A stretch of DNA of 7,685 nt from an uncultured Polymorphobacter sp. (GCA_937894055.1 CALDHQ010000193.1:1-7685), one strand, 5' to 3'; shown: positions 1 to 7,685, counted from the first letter of the stretch. Program-made: numbers and translations. Notes: a model not told the origin generated them from the letters alone.

Positions 1-120
1 CACCCCGTGCCCGAGTGGCCGGCACACCCGTCCACGGCCCCTGGTCCCGCCCGCCACGGGGCCAGCACGGCCGCACACGCGCCGCTGCCAGGGACACCCC
101 TCGCCCACACGGGCGCGGCA
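1..120. other. Unassigned GC- and C-rich sequence at the window edge
   Basis: This stretch is strongly C-rich and GC-rich and visibly different in base composition from the nuo genes to its right. The plus-strand frame that carries the methyltransferase motif further right is open through here, but its translation is rich in Pro, Ala and His and shows no domain I recognise. It could be the divergent upstream part of the same methyltransferase fragment or yet another unrelated scrap. No promoter, RNA gene or repeat is evident. Confidence 0.3.
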
Positions 121-258
121 CCGGTCATCGTCGACCTGGGTGCCGGCAACTGCGCCAAAGGTGCTGCGCTCTTCCCGCTATTGCGGCCCCGGCGCTATGT
201 GGCGGTGGACATATCGGCCGACTTCCTGGCCACGGCGCTGGCGCAGCTGGCCGAGGGG
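121..258 (+). pseudogene. Fragment of an EgtD-like (histidine-specific) SAM-dependent methyltransferase
   Basis: The plus-strand translation from about 121 contains VIVDLGAGNCAKGAALFPLL followed by RPRRYVAVDISADFLATAL. The first piece is a class I methyltransferase motif I (VDLGAGN, SAM-binding glycine loop). The LRPRRYVAVDIS continuation is characteristic of the EgtD/DUF2260-type family, which trimethylates histidine in ergothioneine synthesis or modifies related substrates. Only about 45 residues match a family of roughly 320. Neither the N-terminal region nor the substrate-binding C-terminal part is present, and similarity stops near position 255. The frame stays open beyond that point only because the DNA is GC-rich. 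The fragment lies opposite in strand to nuo, has no relation to complex I and is probably foreign sequence joined by misassembly. The family assignment is by recognition and moderately sure. Confidence 0.6.
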
Positions 259-297
259 GCCGCGCCCGTGCAGGTGCACGAGGCCGTCCGGGAGATC

Positions 298-447
298 GAG
301 CACCGCGCCGACGCGATGGATGCCCGAGCAGGCGATGACCCACTCGGCGCAGTTCGGCGCCCACATGGCGACCCGGTCGCCCGGTTGCACCTTCACCTCC
401 AGGACCGATGCCAAAAGCTGGCCGGCCACTTCGGTTCTGCGGCGGGG
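298..447 (-). pseudogene. Fragment of an acyl-CoA synthetase (AMP-binding enzyme), N-terminal region
   Basis: The minus-strand translation reads VAGQLLASVLEVKVQPGDRV and then AMWAPNCAEWVIACSGIHRV up to GAVL. This is the well-known N-terminal part of AMP-forming acyl-CoA synthetases and ligases (FadD/MenE-like), where a Gly-Asp-Arg-Val-Ala turn precedes an Asn-Cys/Ser-x-Glu segment and the helix ending in Gly-Ala-Val. About 50 residues of a roughly 520-residue enzyme are present. The ATP-binding P-loop and adenylation motifs are absent. The piece is in frame with the preceding nuoN start, giving an open but meaningless composite frame (507 down to 178). It resembles nothing in NuoN, so it is an inserted or misjoined scrap. 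After about 298 the match ends in a short stretch I cannot assign. Confidence 0.65.
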
Positions 448-453
448 TTGCAC

Positions 454-507
454 ACTCCCGACGGCGATGATCACCTCGGGCAGGACGGTCTGGAAATCGG
501 AAGTCAT
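454..507 (-). pseudogene. nuoN: NADH-quinone oxidoreductase subunit N, 5' end only, broken
   Basis: NuoN is the third antiporter-like membrane subunit of complex I and normally follows nuoM. The ATG at 507 opens MTSDFQTVLPEVIIAVGS, a typical alphaproteobacterial NuoN N-terminus that should run on into a hydrophobic first helix. Instead the next residues are VQPRRRTEVA, polar and charged, and the frame continues into an acyl-CoA synthetase-like fragment. About 18 of some 480 codons are therefore recognisable. The start is supported by an AAGGGA Shine-Dalgarno six bases upstream that overlaps the nuoM stop. Because complex I without NuoN would be expected to be non-functional, and the seven preceding genes look intact, the break is more likely an assembly join than a true mutation. 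Confidence 0.75.
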
Positions 508-513
508 GGGGCG

Positions 514-519
514 TCCCTT
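514..519 (-). promoter_or_regulatory. Ribosome binding site of nuoN overlapping the nuoM stop
   Basis: On the minus strand AAGGGA lies six bases before the ATG at 507 and shares its two A residues with the TAA stop of nuoM. It fixes the nuoN start and suggests translation coupled to nuoM. Confidence 0.6.
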
Positions 520-2026
520 AATGCAAGGCGATCTGCGTGGCCGTCGCAACCGGCAGCGCAGCCTGATACTCGGTGACAAGGTTGGCCACGGACGGCCCGG
601 TGATATCGGTGACCAGGCTTGGATAGACGCCAAGCAGCAGGGTCATCGCGATCAGCGGCGCGAAGATGGCCTTCTCGCGGCGGGTCATGTCGGTGATCGA
701 GCGCAGGCTTTCCTTGATCAGGTCGCCGAAGACGACGCGGCGGTACAGCCACAGCGCATAGGCCGCCGACAGGATCACGCCAGATGTTGCCACGGCGGCG
801 ACCCAGGTGTTCACCTGGAAAATGCCGGCCAGCGTCAGGAATTCCCCGATGAAGCCAGAGGTGCCGGGCAGCCCGACATTCGCCATGGTGAAGAACATGA
901 AGACCAGCGCATAGGCCGGCATCCGGTTGACCAACCCGCCATAGGCATCGATTTCGCGCGTGTGCATCCGGTCATAGATCACGCCGACACACAGGAACAG
1001 CGCGCCCGAGATGAAGCCATGCGACAGCATCTGGAAGATCGCGCCTTCAACCCCCTGCTGATTGGCCGCAAAGATCCCCATGGTCACATAACCCATATGC
1101 GCGACCGACGAATAGGCGATGAGCTTCTTCATGTCGTTCTGCACCAGCGCAACCAGCGAGGTGTAAACCACCGCCACCATGCTCAGCCCGAACACCAGCC
1201 ACATCAGCTGCGCCGAGGCATCGGGGAACATCGGCAGCGAGAAGCGCACGAAGCCGTAGCCGCCCATCTTGAGCAACACGCCGGCCAGAATGACCGAGCC
1301 CGCAGTGGGCGCCTCGACGTGCGCGTCGGGCAGCCAGGTGTGCACCGGCCACATCGGCATCTTGACCGCGAACGACGCGAAGAACGCCAGCCACAGCCAG
1401 GTCTGCACTGCCGGGTCGAAATCGAACGCCATCAGCGCGCGGATGTCGGTCGTGCCGGCAACGCCGACCATGTACAGCATCGCCAGCAGCATCAGCACCG
1501 AGCCGAGCAGCGTGTAGAGGAAGAATTTATAGCTGGCGTAGATGCGCCGCGCCCCGCCCCAGATGCCGATGATCAGGTACATCGGGATCAGCCCGCCTTC
1601 GAAGAACAGGTAGAACAGGAACAGATCGAGCGACGCGAACACGCCGAACATCAGCGATTCCATCAGCAGGAACGCCGCCATATATTCGGGCACGCGCGTC
1701 TTGATGCTGGTCCATGACGCGAGGATGCACAGCGGCATCAGGAACGCCGTCAGCACGATCAGCAGCAGCGCGATACCGTCGATCCCGAGATGCCAGGCGA
1801 AATACGGCGCGAACAGCGGCGCATATTCGGTGAACTGGAACGCCGGATCGGCATTGTCGAACTTGACCCAGACCAGAATGGCGAGCGCGAATTCGAGCAA
1901 AGTCACCACCAGCGCGGCAACGCGGGCGTTCTGCGCGCGCGCGGCCTCGCCACCGGGCGCGAACAGCACCCACAGCGCGCCGGCGATCGGCAGGAAAATC
2001 AGCAGCGAAAGCACCGGAAACCCCAT
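518..2026 (-). CDS. nuoM: NADH-quinone oxidoreductase subunit M (complex I, antiporter-like)
   Basis: NuoM is one of the three Mrp-antiporter-like subunits of the complex I membrane arm and provides a proton-translocation channel in the cytoplasmic membrane. The product is 502 residues, a full family length, and is mostly hydrophobic, consistent with 14 helices. Proton-path residues known from E. coli are all placeable: Glu143 in [10 protein letters not shown], Lys222 in [20 protein letters not shown], Lys253 in LLKMGGYG, His310 and His336 in the second half, and Glu395 in GFIGEF (offset from E. coli by 1 and then a constant 12). The ATG at 2026 lies one base after the nuoL stop and follows a GGGGG-type Shine-Dalgarno within the nuoL end. 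The downstream neighbour is the broken nuoN. The subunit identity is essentially certain; MrpD/HyfF-type homologues are excluded by context. Confidence 0.98.
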   Translation of the reverse strand: MGFPVLSLLIFLPIAGALWVLFAPGGEAARAQNARVAALVVTLLEFALAILVWVKFDNADPAFQFTEYAPLFAPYFAWHLGIDGIALLLIVLTAFLMPLCILASWTSIKTRVPEYMAAFLLMESLMFGVFASLDLFLFYLFFEGGLIPMYLIIGIWGGARRIYASYKFFLYTLLGSVLMLLAMLYMVGVAGTTDIRALMAFDFDPAVQTWLWLAFFASFAVKMPMWPVHTWLPDAHVEAPTAGSVILAGVLLKMGGYGFVRFSLPMFPDASAQLMWLVFGLSMVAVVYTSLVALVQNDMKKLIAYSSVAHMGYVTMGIFAANQQGVEGAIFQMLSHGFISGALFLCVGVIYDRMHTREIDAYGGLVNRMPAYALVFMFFTMANVGLPGTSGFIGEFLTLAGIFQVNTWVAAVATSGVILSAAYALWLYRRVVFGDLIKESLRSITDMTRREKAIFAPLIAMTLLLGVYPSLVTDITGPSVANLVTEYQAALPVATATQIALH

Positions 2027-2027
2027 C

Positions 2028-4061
2028 TTACTGGCCCCCGATGACGCGCGGCAGGAACCAGGTCACCGCCGCCGCGACGCCGACCAGCATCACCAGCGCA
2101 TAGCTGTAGACAAAGCCCGACTGGAAGCGCTTGGCGACACCCGCGCCGCTGACCACCGCGGCGGCAACGCCGTCGGGGCCGAAGCGGTCGATGACGCCCT
2201 GGTCACCGCGCTTCCACAGGAAGCGGCCGATGGCAAACGCCGGACGCACGAACACGAAGTTGTAGAGTTCGTCGAAATACCATTTGTGGACGAGGAAGTT
2301 GTACAGCCCCGGGAAGGTCGCGACGAAGCGCGCCGGACCGGTGCGATCACGCATGTACATCTGGAAGGCGAGCAGGAAGCCCAGCGCCATGACGATGGCC
2401 GGCGTCCATACCACCCACGCCGGGACATGGTGCATGCGCTCCATCAGCTCGACATTGAAGGCGACCGAGCCGCGCCAGAAATCAACGCCATGTTCGGCGC
2501 CGACGAACTGGTTGTGGAACGCCCAGCCGGCGAGCAGCGCGCCGACCGACAGCACGCCGAGCGGCAGCAGCATCGTCCACGGGCTTTCGTGCGGGTGATA
2601 GCCGGCGGTGCCGTCATCATGGCCATGACCGTGGGCGTCATGAGCGTCATGCGCGTGGTCGTCGTGACCATGGTCACCGTGCGCCGCGTGCTGGATATGC
2701 TCGGAGCCCGACCAGCGCGGCTTGCCGAAGAAGGTCAGGAACGCCAGCCGCCATGAATAGAAGCTCGTCAGGAACGCTGCGAAGGCGCCAACGGTGAACG
2801 CCACATAGCCGGCTTCGGTGCCGCGCGCGAACGCCGCTTCAAGGATGGCATCCTTCGAATAATAGCCGGCAGTGAAGAAGAAGCCGGTCAGCGCCAGCGT
2901 GCCGATCGTCATCGCCGCAAAGGTCAGCGGGATGTGCTTCCGCAGGCCGCCATAATACCGCATGTCCTGTTCATGGTGCATGGCGTGGATGACCGAGCCG
3001 GCACCGAGGAACAGCAGCGCCTTGAAGAAGGCGTGCGTGAACAGGTGGAACATCGACGCGCCATAGGCACCGACGCCGGCGGCAAAGAACATGTAGCCGA
3101 GCTGCGAGCAGGTCGAATAGGCGATGACGCGCTTGATGTCGGTCTGCACGGTGCCGACGGTCGCGGCAAACAGCGCGGTCGCGGCACCGACGTAGGTGAC
3201 GACGGTCAGCGCGGTGGCGCTGGTTTCGAACATCGGTGACAGGCGGCAGACCATGAACACGCCGGCGGTGACCATGGTGGCGGCGTGGATCAGCGCGCTG
3301 ACCGGGGTCGGGCCTTCCATCGCGTCGGGCAGCCAGGTGTGCAGGCCCAGCTGCGCCGACTTGCCCATCGCACCGACAAACAGCAGCAGGCACAAGGTCG
3401 TCATGACATCGACCTGGTGGCCGAGGAACATGAACGTCGCGCCGGTCATGCCGGGCGCTGCGGTCAGGATGGCATCGAGGTTGACCGTCTTGAACACCAG
3501 AAAGGTGCCGAAGATGCCGAGCGAGAAGCCGAAGTCGCCGACGCGGTTGACGACGAATGCCTTGATCGCCGCGGCGTTCGCCGACGGCTTGTGATACCAG
3601 AAACCGATGAGCAGGTATGACGCGAGGCCGACGCCTTCCCAGCCGAAGAACATCTGCACGAGGTTGTCGGCGGTCACCAGCATCAGCATCGCGAAGGTGA
3701 ACAGCGACAGATAGGCGAAGAACCGCGACTGGTCGGGGTCTTCGTCCATATAGCCCCAGCTATACAGGTGGACGAGCGCCGACACGGTGGTGACGACGAC
3801 GAGCATCACCGCGGTCAGCGTGTCGATCTTGAGCGCCCAATCGATGACGAGGTCGCCCGATTCCATCCAGTCGAGCAGGTGGATGCTGTAAGCCGCACCG
3901 CCGCCGAGCCCGATTTGCACGAACACCACCCACGACAGCGCAGCCGAGGTGAACAGCCCGGCGGTCGTCAGCAGCTTGGCCGGAACCTTGCCAATGATGC
4001 GGCCGCCCAGGCCAGCGATCAGCGCCGTGATTAGCGGCAGGAATACCAGAAGCTGGACCAC
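2028..4061 (-). CDS. nuoL: NADH-quinone oxidoreductase subunit L (complex I, distal antiporter-like)
   Basis: NuoL is the most distal antiporter-like subunit of complex I and carries the long lateral helix that runs along the membrane arm. The product has 677 residues. Expected functional residues are present: Glu142 in [10 protein letters not shown], Asp176 in NRVGDFGF, Lys234 in [20 protein letters not shown], His259, His343 and Lys347 in the second half, and Lys403-Asp404 in the broken helix ([10 protein letters not shown]). Residues 455-491 form a His/Asp-rich hydrophilic loop. The C-terminal quarter holds a charged segment compatible with the lateral helix and a last hydrophobic segment near 653-672. 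The start is a GTG at 4061, chosen because it gives the usual [11 protein letters not shown]-terminus, follows GAAGGG by five bases and lies one base beyond the nuoK stop. Translation is probably coupled to nuoK. Confidence 0.98.
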   Translation of the reverse strand: MVQLLVFLPLITALIAGLGGRIIGKVPAKLLTTAGLFTSAALSWVVFVQIGLGGGAAYSIHLLDWMESGDLVIDWALKIDTLTAVMLVVVTTVSALVHLYSWGYMDEDPDQSRFFAYLSLFTFAMLMLVTADNLVQMFFGWEGVGLASYLLIGFWYHKPSANAAAIKAFVVNRVGDFGFSLGIFGTFLVFKTVNLDAILTAAPGMTGATFMFLGHQVDVMTTLCLLLFVGAMGKSAQLGLHTWLPDAMEGPTPVSALIHAATMVTAGVFMVCRLSPMFETSATALTVVTYVGAATALFAATVGTVQTDIKRVIAYSTCSQLGYMFFAAGVGAYGASMFHLFTHAFFKALLFLGAGSVIHAMHHEQDMRYYGGLRKHIPLTFAAMTIGTLALTGFFFTAGYYSKDAILEAAFARGTEAGYVAFTVGAFAAFLTSFYSWRLAFLTFFGKPRWSGSEHIQHAAHGDHGHDDHAHDAHDAHGHGHDDGTAGYHPHESPWTMLLPLGVLSVGALLAGWAFHNQFVGAEHGVDFWRGSVAFNVELMERMHHVPAWVVWTPAIVMALGFLLAFQMYMRDRTGPARFVATFPGLYNFLVHKWYFDELYNFVFVRPAFAIGRFLWKRGDQGVIDRFGPDGVAAAVVSGAGVAKRFQSGFVYSYALVMLVGVAAAVTWFLPRVIGGQ
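2589..2699 (-). repeat. His/Asp-rich low-complexity coding segment within nuoL
   Basis: This stretch encodes NuoL residues 455-491, with 13 histidines, 11 of them between residues 455 and 481, interleaved with Asp, Ala and Gly in irregular HD, HAHD and HGH units. The DNA shows matching imperfect repeats of gcgtcatg/gtcgtg type. It sits in the loop after the helix ending [18 protein letters not shown] and before the conserved YHPHESPW. Many alphaproteobacterial NuoL proteins have a variable His-rich loop here. Metal binding is possible by composition but not shown. Confidence 0.75.
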
Positions 4062-4062
4062 G

Positions 4063-4371
4063 TCAGCCCTTCATCATGTTGATGTCGTCGACCGCGATGG
4101 TCCCACGATTACGGAAATAGATGACGAGAATGGCGAGGCCGATTGCCGCCTCGCCCGCCGCGACGGTCAGCACGAACATCGCGAAAATCTGCCCCGACAG
4201 GTCATGCAGGAACGCCGAAAAGGCGACCAGATTGATGTTGACCGCGAGCAGGATCATTTCGACCGACATCAGGATGACGATGACGTTCTTGCGGTTGATG
4301 AAGATGCCGAGCACGCCGAGCACGAACAGGATCGCGCCGACGGTCAGATAGTGGCCCAGCCCAATGGTCAT
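4063..4371 (-). CDS. nuoK: NADH-quinone oxidoreductase subunit K (complex I membrane subunit)
   Basis: NuoK is the small three-helix subunit between NuoJ/NuoA and NuoN and contributes to the central hydrophilic axis of the membrane arm. It is the bacterial homologue of mitochondrial ND4L. The product is 102 residues, the standard length. Two membrane glutamates known to matter for proton pumping are present: Glu38 in [12 protein letters not shown] and Glu74 in [11 protein letters not shown] (E. coli Glu36 and Glu72). The ATG at 4371 overlaps the nuoJ stop in an ATGA arrangement and follows GGGGAG by eight bases, so translation is coupled to nuoJ but also has its own strong ribosome site. The stop TGA lies one base before the nuoL GTG. 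Confidence 0.98.
   Translation of the reverse strand: MTIGLGHYLTVGAILFVLGVLGIFINRKNVIVILMSVEMILLAVNINLVAFSAFLHDLSGQIFAMFVLTVAAGEAAIGLAILVIYFRNRGTIAVDDINMMKG
4067..4072 (-). promoter_or_regulatory. Ribosome binding site deciding the GTG start of nuoL
   Basis: The minus strand reads GAAGGG, five bases before the GTG at 4061 and inside the last codons of nuoK. It supports the GTG as the true start of nuoL rather than a later ATG. Confidence 0.6.
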
Positions 4372-5003
4372 CGCTTGATCTCCCCGCGACCCACCAGCCC
4401 GGCGCCGGTCTCGACCTTGATGGCGTGCGTCGACTCGCCCGGCTGGCGTGCCACCTGCTTGCCGATGTTCTGGCGCCGCGTGCCGGGACGCTGGCGATGC
4501 GTCAGCACGATTGCACCGATCATCGAGGTCAGCAGCACCAAGCCTGCCGTCTGGAAGATATAGACGTATTTCGTATAGATCAGGCTACCGAGCGCCTGGG
4601 TGTTCGACATGCCTTCAGCGGCCGCGACGGGCGCCTGCGCCAGTGCCGGCTGGATATCGGCCATCGACCACGCCCCAAGCACGATGACGAGCTCGGCGAG
4701 CAGCAACGCGCCGAGCGCCAGCCCGAACGGCAGGTAGCGCGCGAAACCGGCACGCAACGCCGCGAAATCGATATCGAGCATCATCACGACGAACAGGAAC
4801 AGCACCGCGACCGCGCCGACGTAGACGATGACGAGGATCATCGCGAGGAACTCGGCGCCGAGCAGCACGAACAGGCCGGCGGCGTTGAAGAACGCCAGGA
4901 TCAGCCAGAGCACCGAATGCACCGGGTTGCGCGCCAGAATGACCATGATGCCCGAAGCCACCACGAGCCCGGCGAACATGTAGAAGATGAGGGCTTCAAT
5001 CAC
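4368..5003 (-). CDS. nuoJ: NADH-quinone oxidoreductase subunit J (complex I membrane subunit)
   Basis: NuoJ (mitochondrial ND6 homologue) is a five-helix subunit next to NuoH, A and K that takes part in coupling quinone reduction to proton pumping. The product is 211 residues. The family signature is [20 protein letters not shown] at 58-77, the third helix that contains the pi-bulge in known structures. A last helix at about 148-168 is followed by a 40-residue hydrophilic basic tail beginning [10 protein letters not shown], as seen in other alphaproteobacteria. The start is a GTG at 5003 giving [20 protein letters not shown]; no in-frame ATG gives a better N-terminus. Upstream there is only a weak GGA about eleven bases away, unlike its neighbours. 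The gene overlaps nuoK by four bases and lies 37 bases after nuoI. Confidence 0.96.
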   Translation of the reverse strand: MIEALIFYMFAGLVVASGIMVILARNPVHSVLWLILAFFNAAGLFVLLGAEFLAMILVIVYVGAVAVLFLFVVMMLDIDFAALRAGFARYLPFGLALGALLLAELVIVLGAWSMADIQPALAQAPVAAAEGMSNTQALGSLIYTKYVYIFQTAGLVLLTSMIGAIVLTHRQRPGTRRQNIGKQVARQPGESTHAIKVETGAGLVGRGEIKR

Positions 5004-5040
5004 GTCAGATCATTTCCAAAGCCGGTAAGGAGGTTGCCGC

Positions 5041-5529
5041 TCAACGCCATGGGGCGTCCGCCGCGATGTTGGCCGCGATGGCGCGTTCCCAGCGTTCGCC
5101 GTTCGCCAGCAGCTTGTCCTTGTCGTAGATCAGTTCTTCGCGCGTTTCGGTCGAAAATTCGAAATTCGGGCCTTCGACAATGGCATCGACCGGGCAGGCT
5201 TCCTGACAGAAGCCGCAATAGATGCACTTGGTCATGTCGATGTCGTAGCGCGTCGTGCGGCGGCTGCCGTCTTCGCGCGGTTCGGCTTCGATGGTGATGG
5301 CTTGCGCCGGGCACACCGCCTCGCACAGCTTGCAGGCGATGCAGCGTTCTTCACCATTGGGATAGCGGCGCAGCGCATGCTCGCCGCGGAAGCGCGGGGA
5401 GATCGGGCCCTTTTCAAACGGGTAGTTGAGCGTCGCCTTGGGCCGGAAGAAATAGTTCAAGGTCAGCGCCATGCCGCGAACGAATTCGAGCAGCAGCAGC
5501 GACTTACCCGCACGGAAGATTGCATTCAT
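5041..5529 (-). CDS. nuoI: NADH-quinone oxidoreductase subunit I (two [4Fe-4S] ferredoxin-like)
   Basis: NuoI passes electrons through clusters N6a and N6b, from the NuoG chain towards NuoB and quinone, on the cytoplasmic face. The product is 162 residues, a usual alphaproteobacterial length (TYKY in mitochondria). Two complete CxxCxxCxxxCP motifs are visible: Cys63, 66, 69 and 73, and Cys102, 105, 108 and 112. An amphipathic N-terminal stretch (residues 1-30) probably lies along the membrane. The start ATG at 5529 gives [10 protein letters not shown], lies two bases after the nuoH stop and follows a run of six G by nine bases. The longer open frame to 5601 runs back through the 3' end of nuoH and is not expected to be coding. 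Confidence 0.98.
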   Translation of the reverse strand: MNAIFRAGKSLLLLEFVRGMALTLNYFFRPKATLNYPFEKGPISPRFRGEHALRRYPNGEERCIACKLCEAVCPAQAITIEAEPREDGSRRTTRYDIDMTKCIYCGFCQEACPVDAIVEGPNFEFSTETREELIYDKDKLLANGERWERAIAANIAADAPWR

Positions 5530-5531
5530 GG

Positions 5532-6623
5532 TTACGCACCCCCCGGCAAAGTGGCAAAATGCCCGGTGAAGACCAGCCAGCCGCTGACCACCGCGACCCA
5601 CGCCAGCGACAGCGGCAGGAAGACCTTCCAGCCCAGACGCATCAGCTGGTCATAGCGGTAGCGCGGGACAGTTGCCTTGACCCAGGCGAAGACGAAAAAC
5701 ATGAAGGCGATCTTGCCGAACATCCAGAAGATGCCGGGGATCAGATACAGCGGTGCCCAGTTGATCGGGGGTAGCCAGCCGCCCAAAAAGAGTATGCTGG
5801 TCAGCGCGCACATCAGCAGCACGTTGGCGTATTCGCTGAGGAAGAACAGCGCGAAGGACATGCTCGAATATTCGACCTGATAGCCTGCAACCAACTCGGC
5901 TTCGGCTTCGGGAAGGTCGAACGGCGGCCGGTTGGTTTCGGCGAGCGCCGAGATGAAGAACATGATCGCCATCGGGAACAGCAGCGGGTTGAAGATGTTA
6001 CCGTTGAACAGTCCGAGAATATTGCCCTTCTGGCTCAGCACGATGGCGCTGAGGTTGAAGCTTTGCGCGTAGAGCACGACGCAGACGATGATGAAGCCGA
6101 TCGAGACTTCGTAGCTGACCATCTGTGCGGCCGAACGCAGCCCGCCGAGGAACGGGTATTTCGAGTTCGACGCCCAGCCCGCCATGATGATGCCGTAGAC
6201 GCCGAGCGAGCTCACCGCGAATAGGTAGAGCAGCCCGACGTTGAGGTCGGCGAGCACGACGCCATAGTCGAACGGGATGACCGCCCAAGAGATCAGCGCC
6301 AGCGTCAGCATGATCATCGGCGCGATGACAAAGACGCCCTTGTTGGCGCTCGACGGGATGATGGTTTCCTTGAGGAACAGCTTGGCGGCGTCGGCGAACG
6401 ACTGCAGCAGCCCCAATGGCCCGACCATGTTGGGGCCGCGGCGCATCTGCATTGCGGCCCATATCTTGCGGTCGAAATACACCGAGAAAGCGACCGCGAG
6501 CATCACCGGCAGCGCGATGACGAGGATCAGGATGATCGTCGCGACCAGATAGCCGAAGCCGCTGCCGAAGCCGGCGCCGAACCAGCCGGCGAAAAGTTCT
6601 TCGAAGAAGTGCGTGAAGCCCAT
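5532..6623 (-). CDS. nuoH: NADH-quinone oxidoreductase subunit H (complex I quinone-chamber subunit)
   Basis: NuoH (mitochondrial ND1) anchors the peripheral arm to the membrane and forms most of the ubiquinone-binding chamber together with NuoB and NuoD. The product is 363 residues and multi-helical, somewhat longer than the 320-350 common in the family; the excess seems to be at the Gly/Phe-rich N-terminus (residues 10-25). Conserved cytoplasmic loops are present: [15 protein letters not shown] at 51-65 and [20 protein letters not shown] at 228-247 followed by YQVEYSSM, the acidic quinone-site loop. The start ATG at 6623 shares its A with the last base of the nuoG TAA stop and follows AGGCGG by seven bases, so translation is probably coupled to nuoG. 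Identity is certain. Confidence 0.98.
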   Translation of the reverse strand: MGFTHFFEELFAGWFGAGFGSGFGYLVATIILILVIALPVMLAVAFSVYFDRKIWAAMQMRRGPNMVGPLGLLQSFADAAKLFLKETIIPSSANKGVFVIAPMIMLTLALISWAVIPFDYGVVLADLNVGLLYLFAVSSLGVYGIIMAGWASNSKYPFLGGLRSAAQMVSYEVSIGFIIVCVVLYAQSFNLSAIVLSQKGNILGLFNGNIFNPLLFPMAIMFFISALAETNRPPFDLPEAEAELVAGYQVEYSSMSFALFFLSEYANVLLMCALTSILFLGGWLPPINWAPLYLIPGIFWMFGKIAFMFFVFAWVKATVPRYRYDQLMRLGWKVFLPLSLAWVAVVSGWLVFTGHFATLPGGA

Positions 6624-7685
6624 TATTCGGCCGCCTGCAGTGCGGGCTCATGCCCGTTCAGGATTTGCGCGACACATTCGGCCATCGTCTCGCTGGCGCG
6701 GGCGATGGCGTTGGTCGTGTAGAAATTGGTCACCGGCAGGCGGATGGCGCCGCCTTCGAGCTTGGCGTCACCGCCGAAGTCGCCCCACGCGGAAGCTGTC
6801 AGACCTTCGCTGCCCAGATGCGGCCATTCGGCAGCGATGCGGGCGCGCAATGCGTCTATGTTGTCGTACGGCAGCGTCACGCCAAGCACGTCGGACAGCG
6901 CACGGTAGATGCTCCAGTCCTCGCGGGCTTCGCCGGGGGCGAACACGGCGCGGTAGCCGCGCTGGACGCGGCCTTCCATGTTGACCCAGGTGCCGGGCTT
7001 TTCGGCATAGGCGGCCGCCGGCAGGATGACATCGGCGTGCGCGACGCCGTGGTCGCCGTGGCTGCCGATATAGACGGTGAAGGTGTCGGCGAGCGCCTTG
7101 GTGCTGATGTCATCGGCACCGGCAAGGAACACGACCTTGAGCTTGCCGCTGTGATTCAGGATGGCATCCACGCCGTTCGCGGTGAAGCCGATGTCGAGCC
7201 CGCCGACGCGCGCGGCGGCGGTATGCAGCACGTTGAAGCCGTTCCAGCCGTCACGCACCAGTTTGTACTTGGTGGCGAGCTTCTGCGCCGCAGCGTGCGC
7301 GCCGGGGTGTGCCAGCGCGCCCATGCCGATGATGATCGCGGGGCGCTCGGCGGTCTTGAGCGCGTCGGCGGCTTCCTTGGGCAGCTTGCCCAGCAGCGCC
7401 AGATCGTCACCCAGCGCAACGTGCGGATAGGTTAGGTCGAGCGCCGGGCCGATCGCGAACACCTTGGCGCCGCGCTTGCGGACCGCCTTGCGCAGCCGCG
7501 TGTTGACCAGCGGCGCTTCGAGGCGCGGGTTGGTGCCGACGAGCAGCACGACATCGGCGGTTTCGATGCCCGCGAGCGTCGAATTGAAGACATAACCGCC
7601 ACGCACCGACGGATCGAGCGCCGCGCTATCCTGGCGCGCTTCGTGGTTCGTTGAGCCGAGTTTGTTCAGCAAGTCCTTGAGCGCG
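6623..7685 (-). CDS. nuoG: NADH-quinone oxidoreductase subunit G, 3' part (complex I Fe-S subunit)
   Basis: NuoG is the large iron-sulphur subunit of the complex I electron-input module. Only the C-terminal 353 residues lie in the window; the frame is open to the right edge, so the gene continues beyond it. The visible part belongs to the molybdopterin-oxidoreductase-like fold that has lost its cofactor, with [19 protein letters not shown] near visible residues 49-67 and the segment [20 protein letters not shown] at 215-234 followed by NMEGRVQR. The NuoG-specific C-terminal domain ends in a [22 protein letters not shown] tail. The N-terminal ferredoxin domain and the cluster-binding cysteines (N1b, N4, N5) are outside the window. 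A TTG at 7672 is internal and not a start. The stop overlaps the nuoH ATG by one base. Confidence 0.96.
   Translation of the reverse strand, partial: ALKDLLNKLGSTNHEARQDSAALDPSVRGGYVFNSTLAGIETADVVLLVGTNPRLEAPLVNTRLRKAVRKRGAKVFAIGPALDLTYPHVALGDDLALLGKLPKEAADALKTAERPAIIIGMGALAHPGAHAAAQKLATKYKLVRDGWNGFNVLHTAAARVGGLDIGFTANGVDAILNHSGKLKVVFLAGADDISTKALADTFTVYIGSHGDHGVAHADVILPAAAYAEKPGTWVNMEGRVQRGYRAVFAPGEAREDWSIYRALSDVLGVTLPYDNIDALRARIAAEWPHLGSEGLTASAWGDFGGDAKLEGGAIRLPVTNFYTTNAIARASETMAECVAQILNGHEPALQAAE

Noticed and set aside
140..1717. Long plus-strand open frame of 525 codons antisense to nuoM
   Set aside because: It is rich in Arg, His, Gln and Glu, has no recognisable domain and is the complement of a confident membrane-protein gene in GC-rich DNA. 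It is a shadow frame.
2589..2699. Possible CRISPR-like or tandem-repeat array
   Set aside because: The repetition is short, irregular and in frame, and is fully explained by codons for the His/Asp-rich loop of NuoL.
1701..2756. Plus-strand 351-codon open frame across the nuoM/nuoL junction
   Set aside because: It mirrors nuoM and nuoL; its composition is low-complexity (Ala/Arg/Glu/His, then Val/Met runs from the His-rich loop) and no family is recognisable.
5021..5040. GGTAAGGAGG on the plus strand and a small imperfect hairpin in the nuoI-nuoJ gap
   Set aside because: AGGAGG faces away from the operon and no plausible plus-strand gene follows. The hairpin arms are about six bases with a mismatch in the minus-strand transcript and no U run, so it is not a convincing terminator.
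4425..5297. Plus-strand 290-codon open frame antisense to nuoJ and nuoI
   Set aside because: Composition (Arg, His, Glu, Gln) is that expected from the complement of hydrophobic genes, and the nuoJ and nuoI assignments are secure.
6650..7435. Plus-strand 261-codon open frame antisense to nuoG
   Set aside because: It gives no recognisable domain and lies opposite a clear NuoG C-terminal coding region.

Overview
The window holds the distal two thirds of a bacterial nuo operon (proton-pumping NADH:ubiquinone oxidoreductase, respiratory complex I), all on the minus strand. Transcription runs from the right edge to the left: nuoG (3' part only), nuoH, nuoI, nuoJ, nuoK, nuoL, nuoM and the first codons of nuoN. 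Protein style (a 162-residue NuoI with a short N-terminal amphipathic stretch, a NuoJ with a basic hydrophilic tail, a NuoL with a His/Asp-rich loop), high GC and gene order point to an alphaproteobacterium, most likely a sphingomonad. That placement is from recognition, not from a search.

Layout. 6623-7685: C-terminal 353 residues of NuoG. 5532-6623: NuoH. 5041-5529: NuoI. 4368-5003: NuoJ. 4063-4371: NuoK. 2028-4061: NuoL. 518-2026: NuoM. The genes are packed without promoters or terminators between them. Junctions are a 1-nt overlap (G/H), 2-nt gap (H/I), 37-nt gap (I/J), 4-nt overlap (J/K), 1-nt gap (K/L), 1-nt gap (L/M) and 10-nt gap (M/N). nuoJ and nuoL start with GTG. Every junction except I/J has a convincing Shine-Dalgarno.

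How they work together. NuoG and NuoI carry electrons through iron-sulphur clusters of the peripheral arm towards quinone. NuoH forms the quinone chamber and joins the arms. NuoJ and NuoK form the connecting membrane part. NuoL and NuoM are antiporter-like proton channels. All catalytic or proton-path residues I could place in NuoH, I, K, L and M are present, so these look functional.

The odd part is the left ~455 bases. nuoN starts normally at 507 but its sequence breaks off after about 18 codons. It is followed by ~145 bases resembling the N-terminal part of an acyl-CoA synthetase (minus strand), then by ~135 bases resembling the SAM-binding motif of an EgtD-type methyltransferase on the opposite strand, then ~120 bases of very GC-rich, C-rich sequence. 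Three unrelated read-length scraps at a sequence end are best explained as an assembly chimera, not as a new fusion gene. I found no convincing new biological system here; the remaining 7.2 kb is a canonical respiratory operon with a few small features worth noting.
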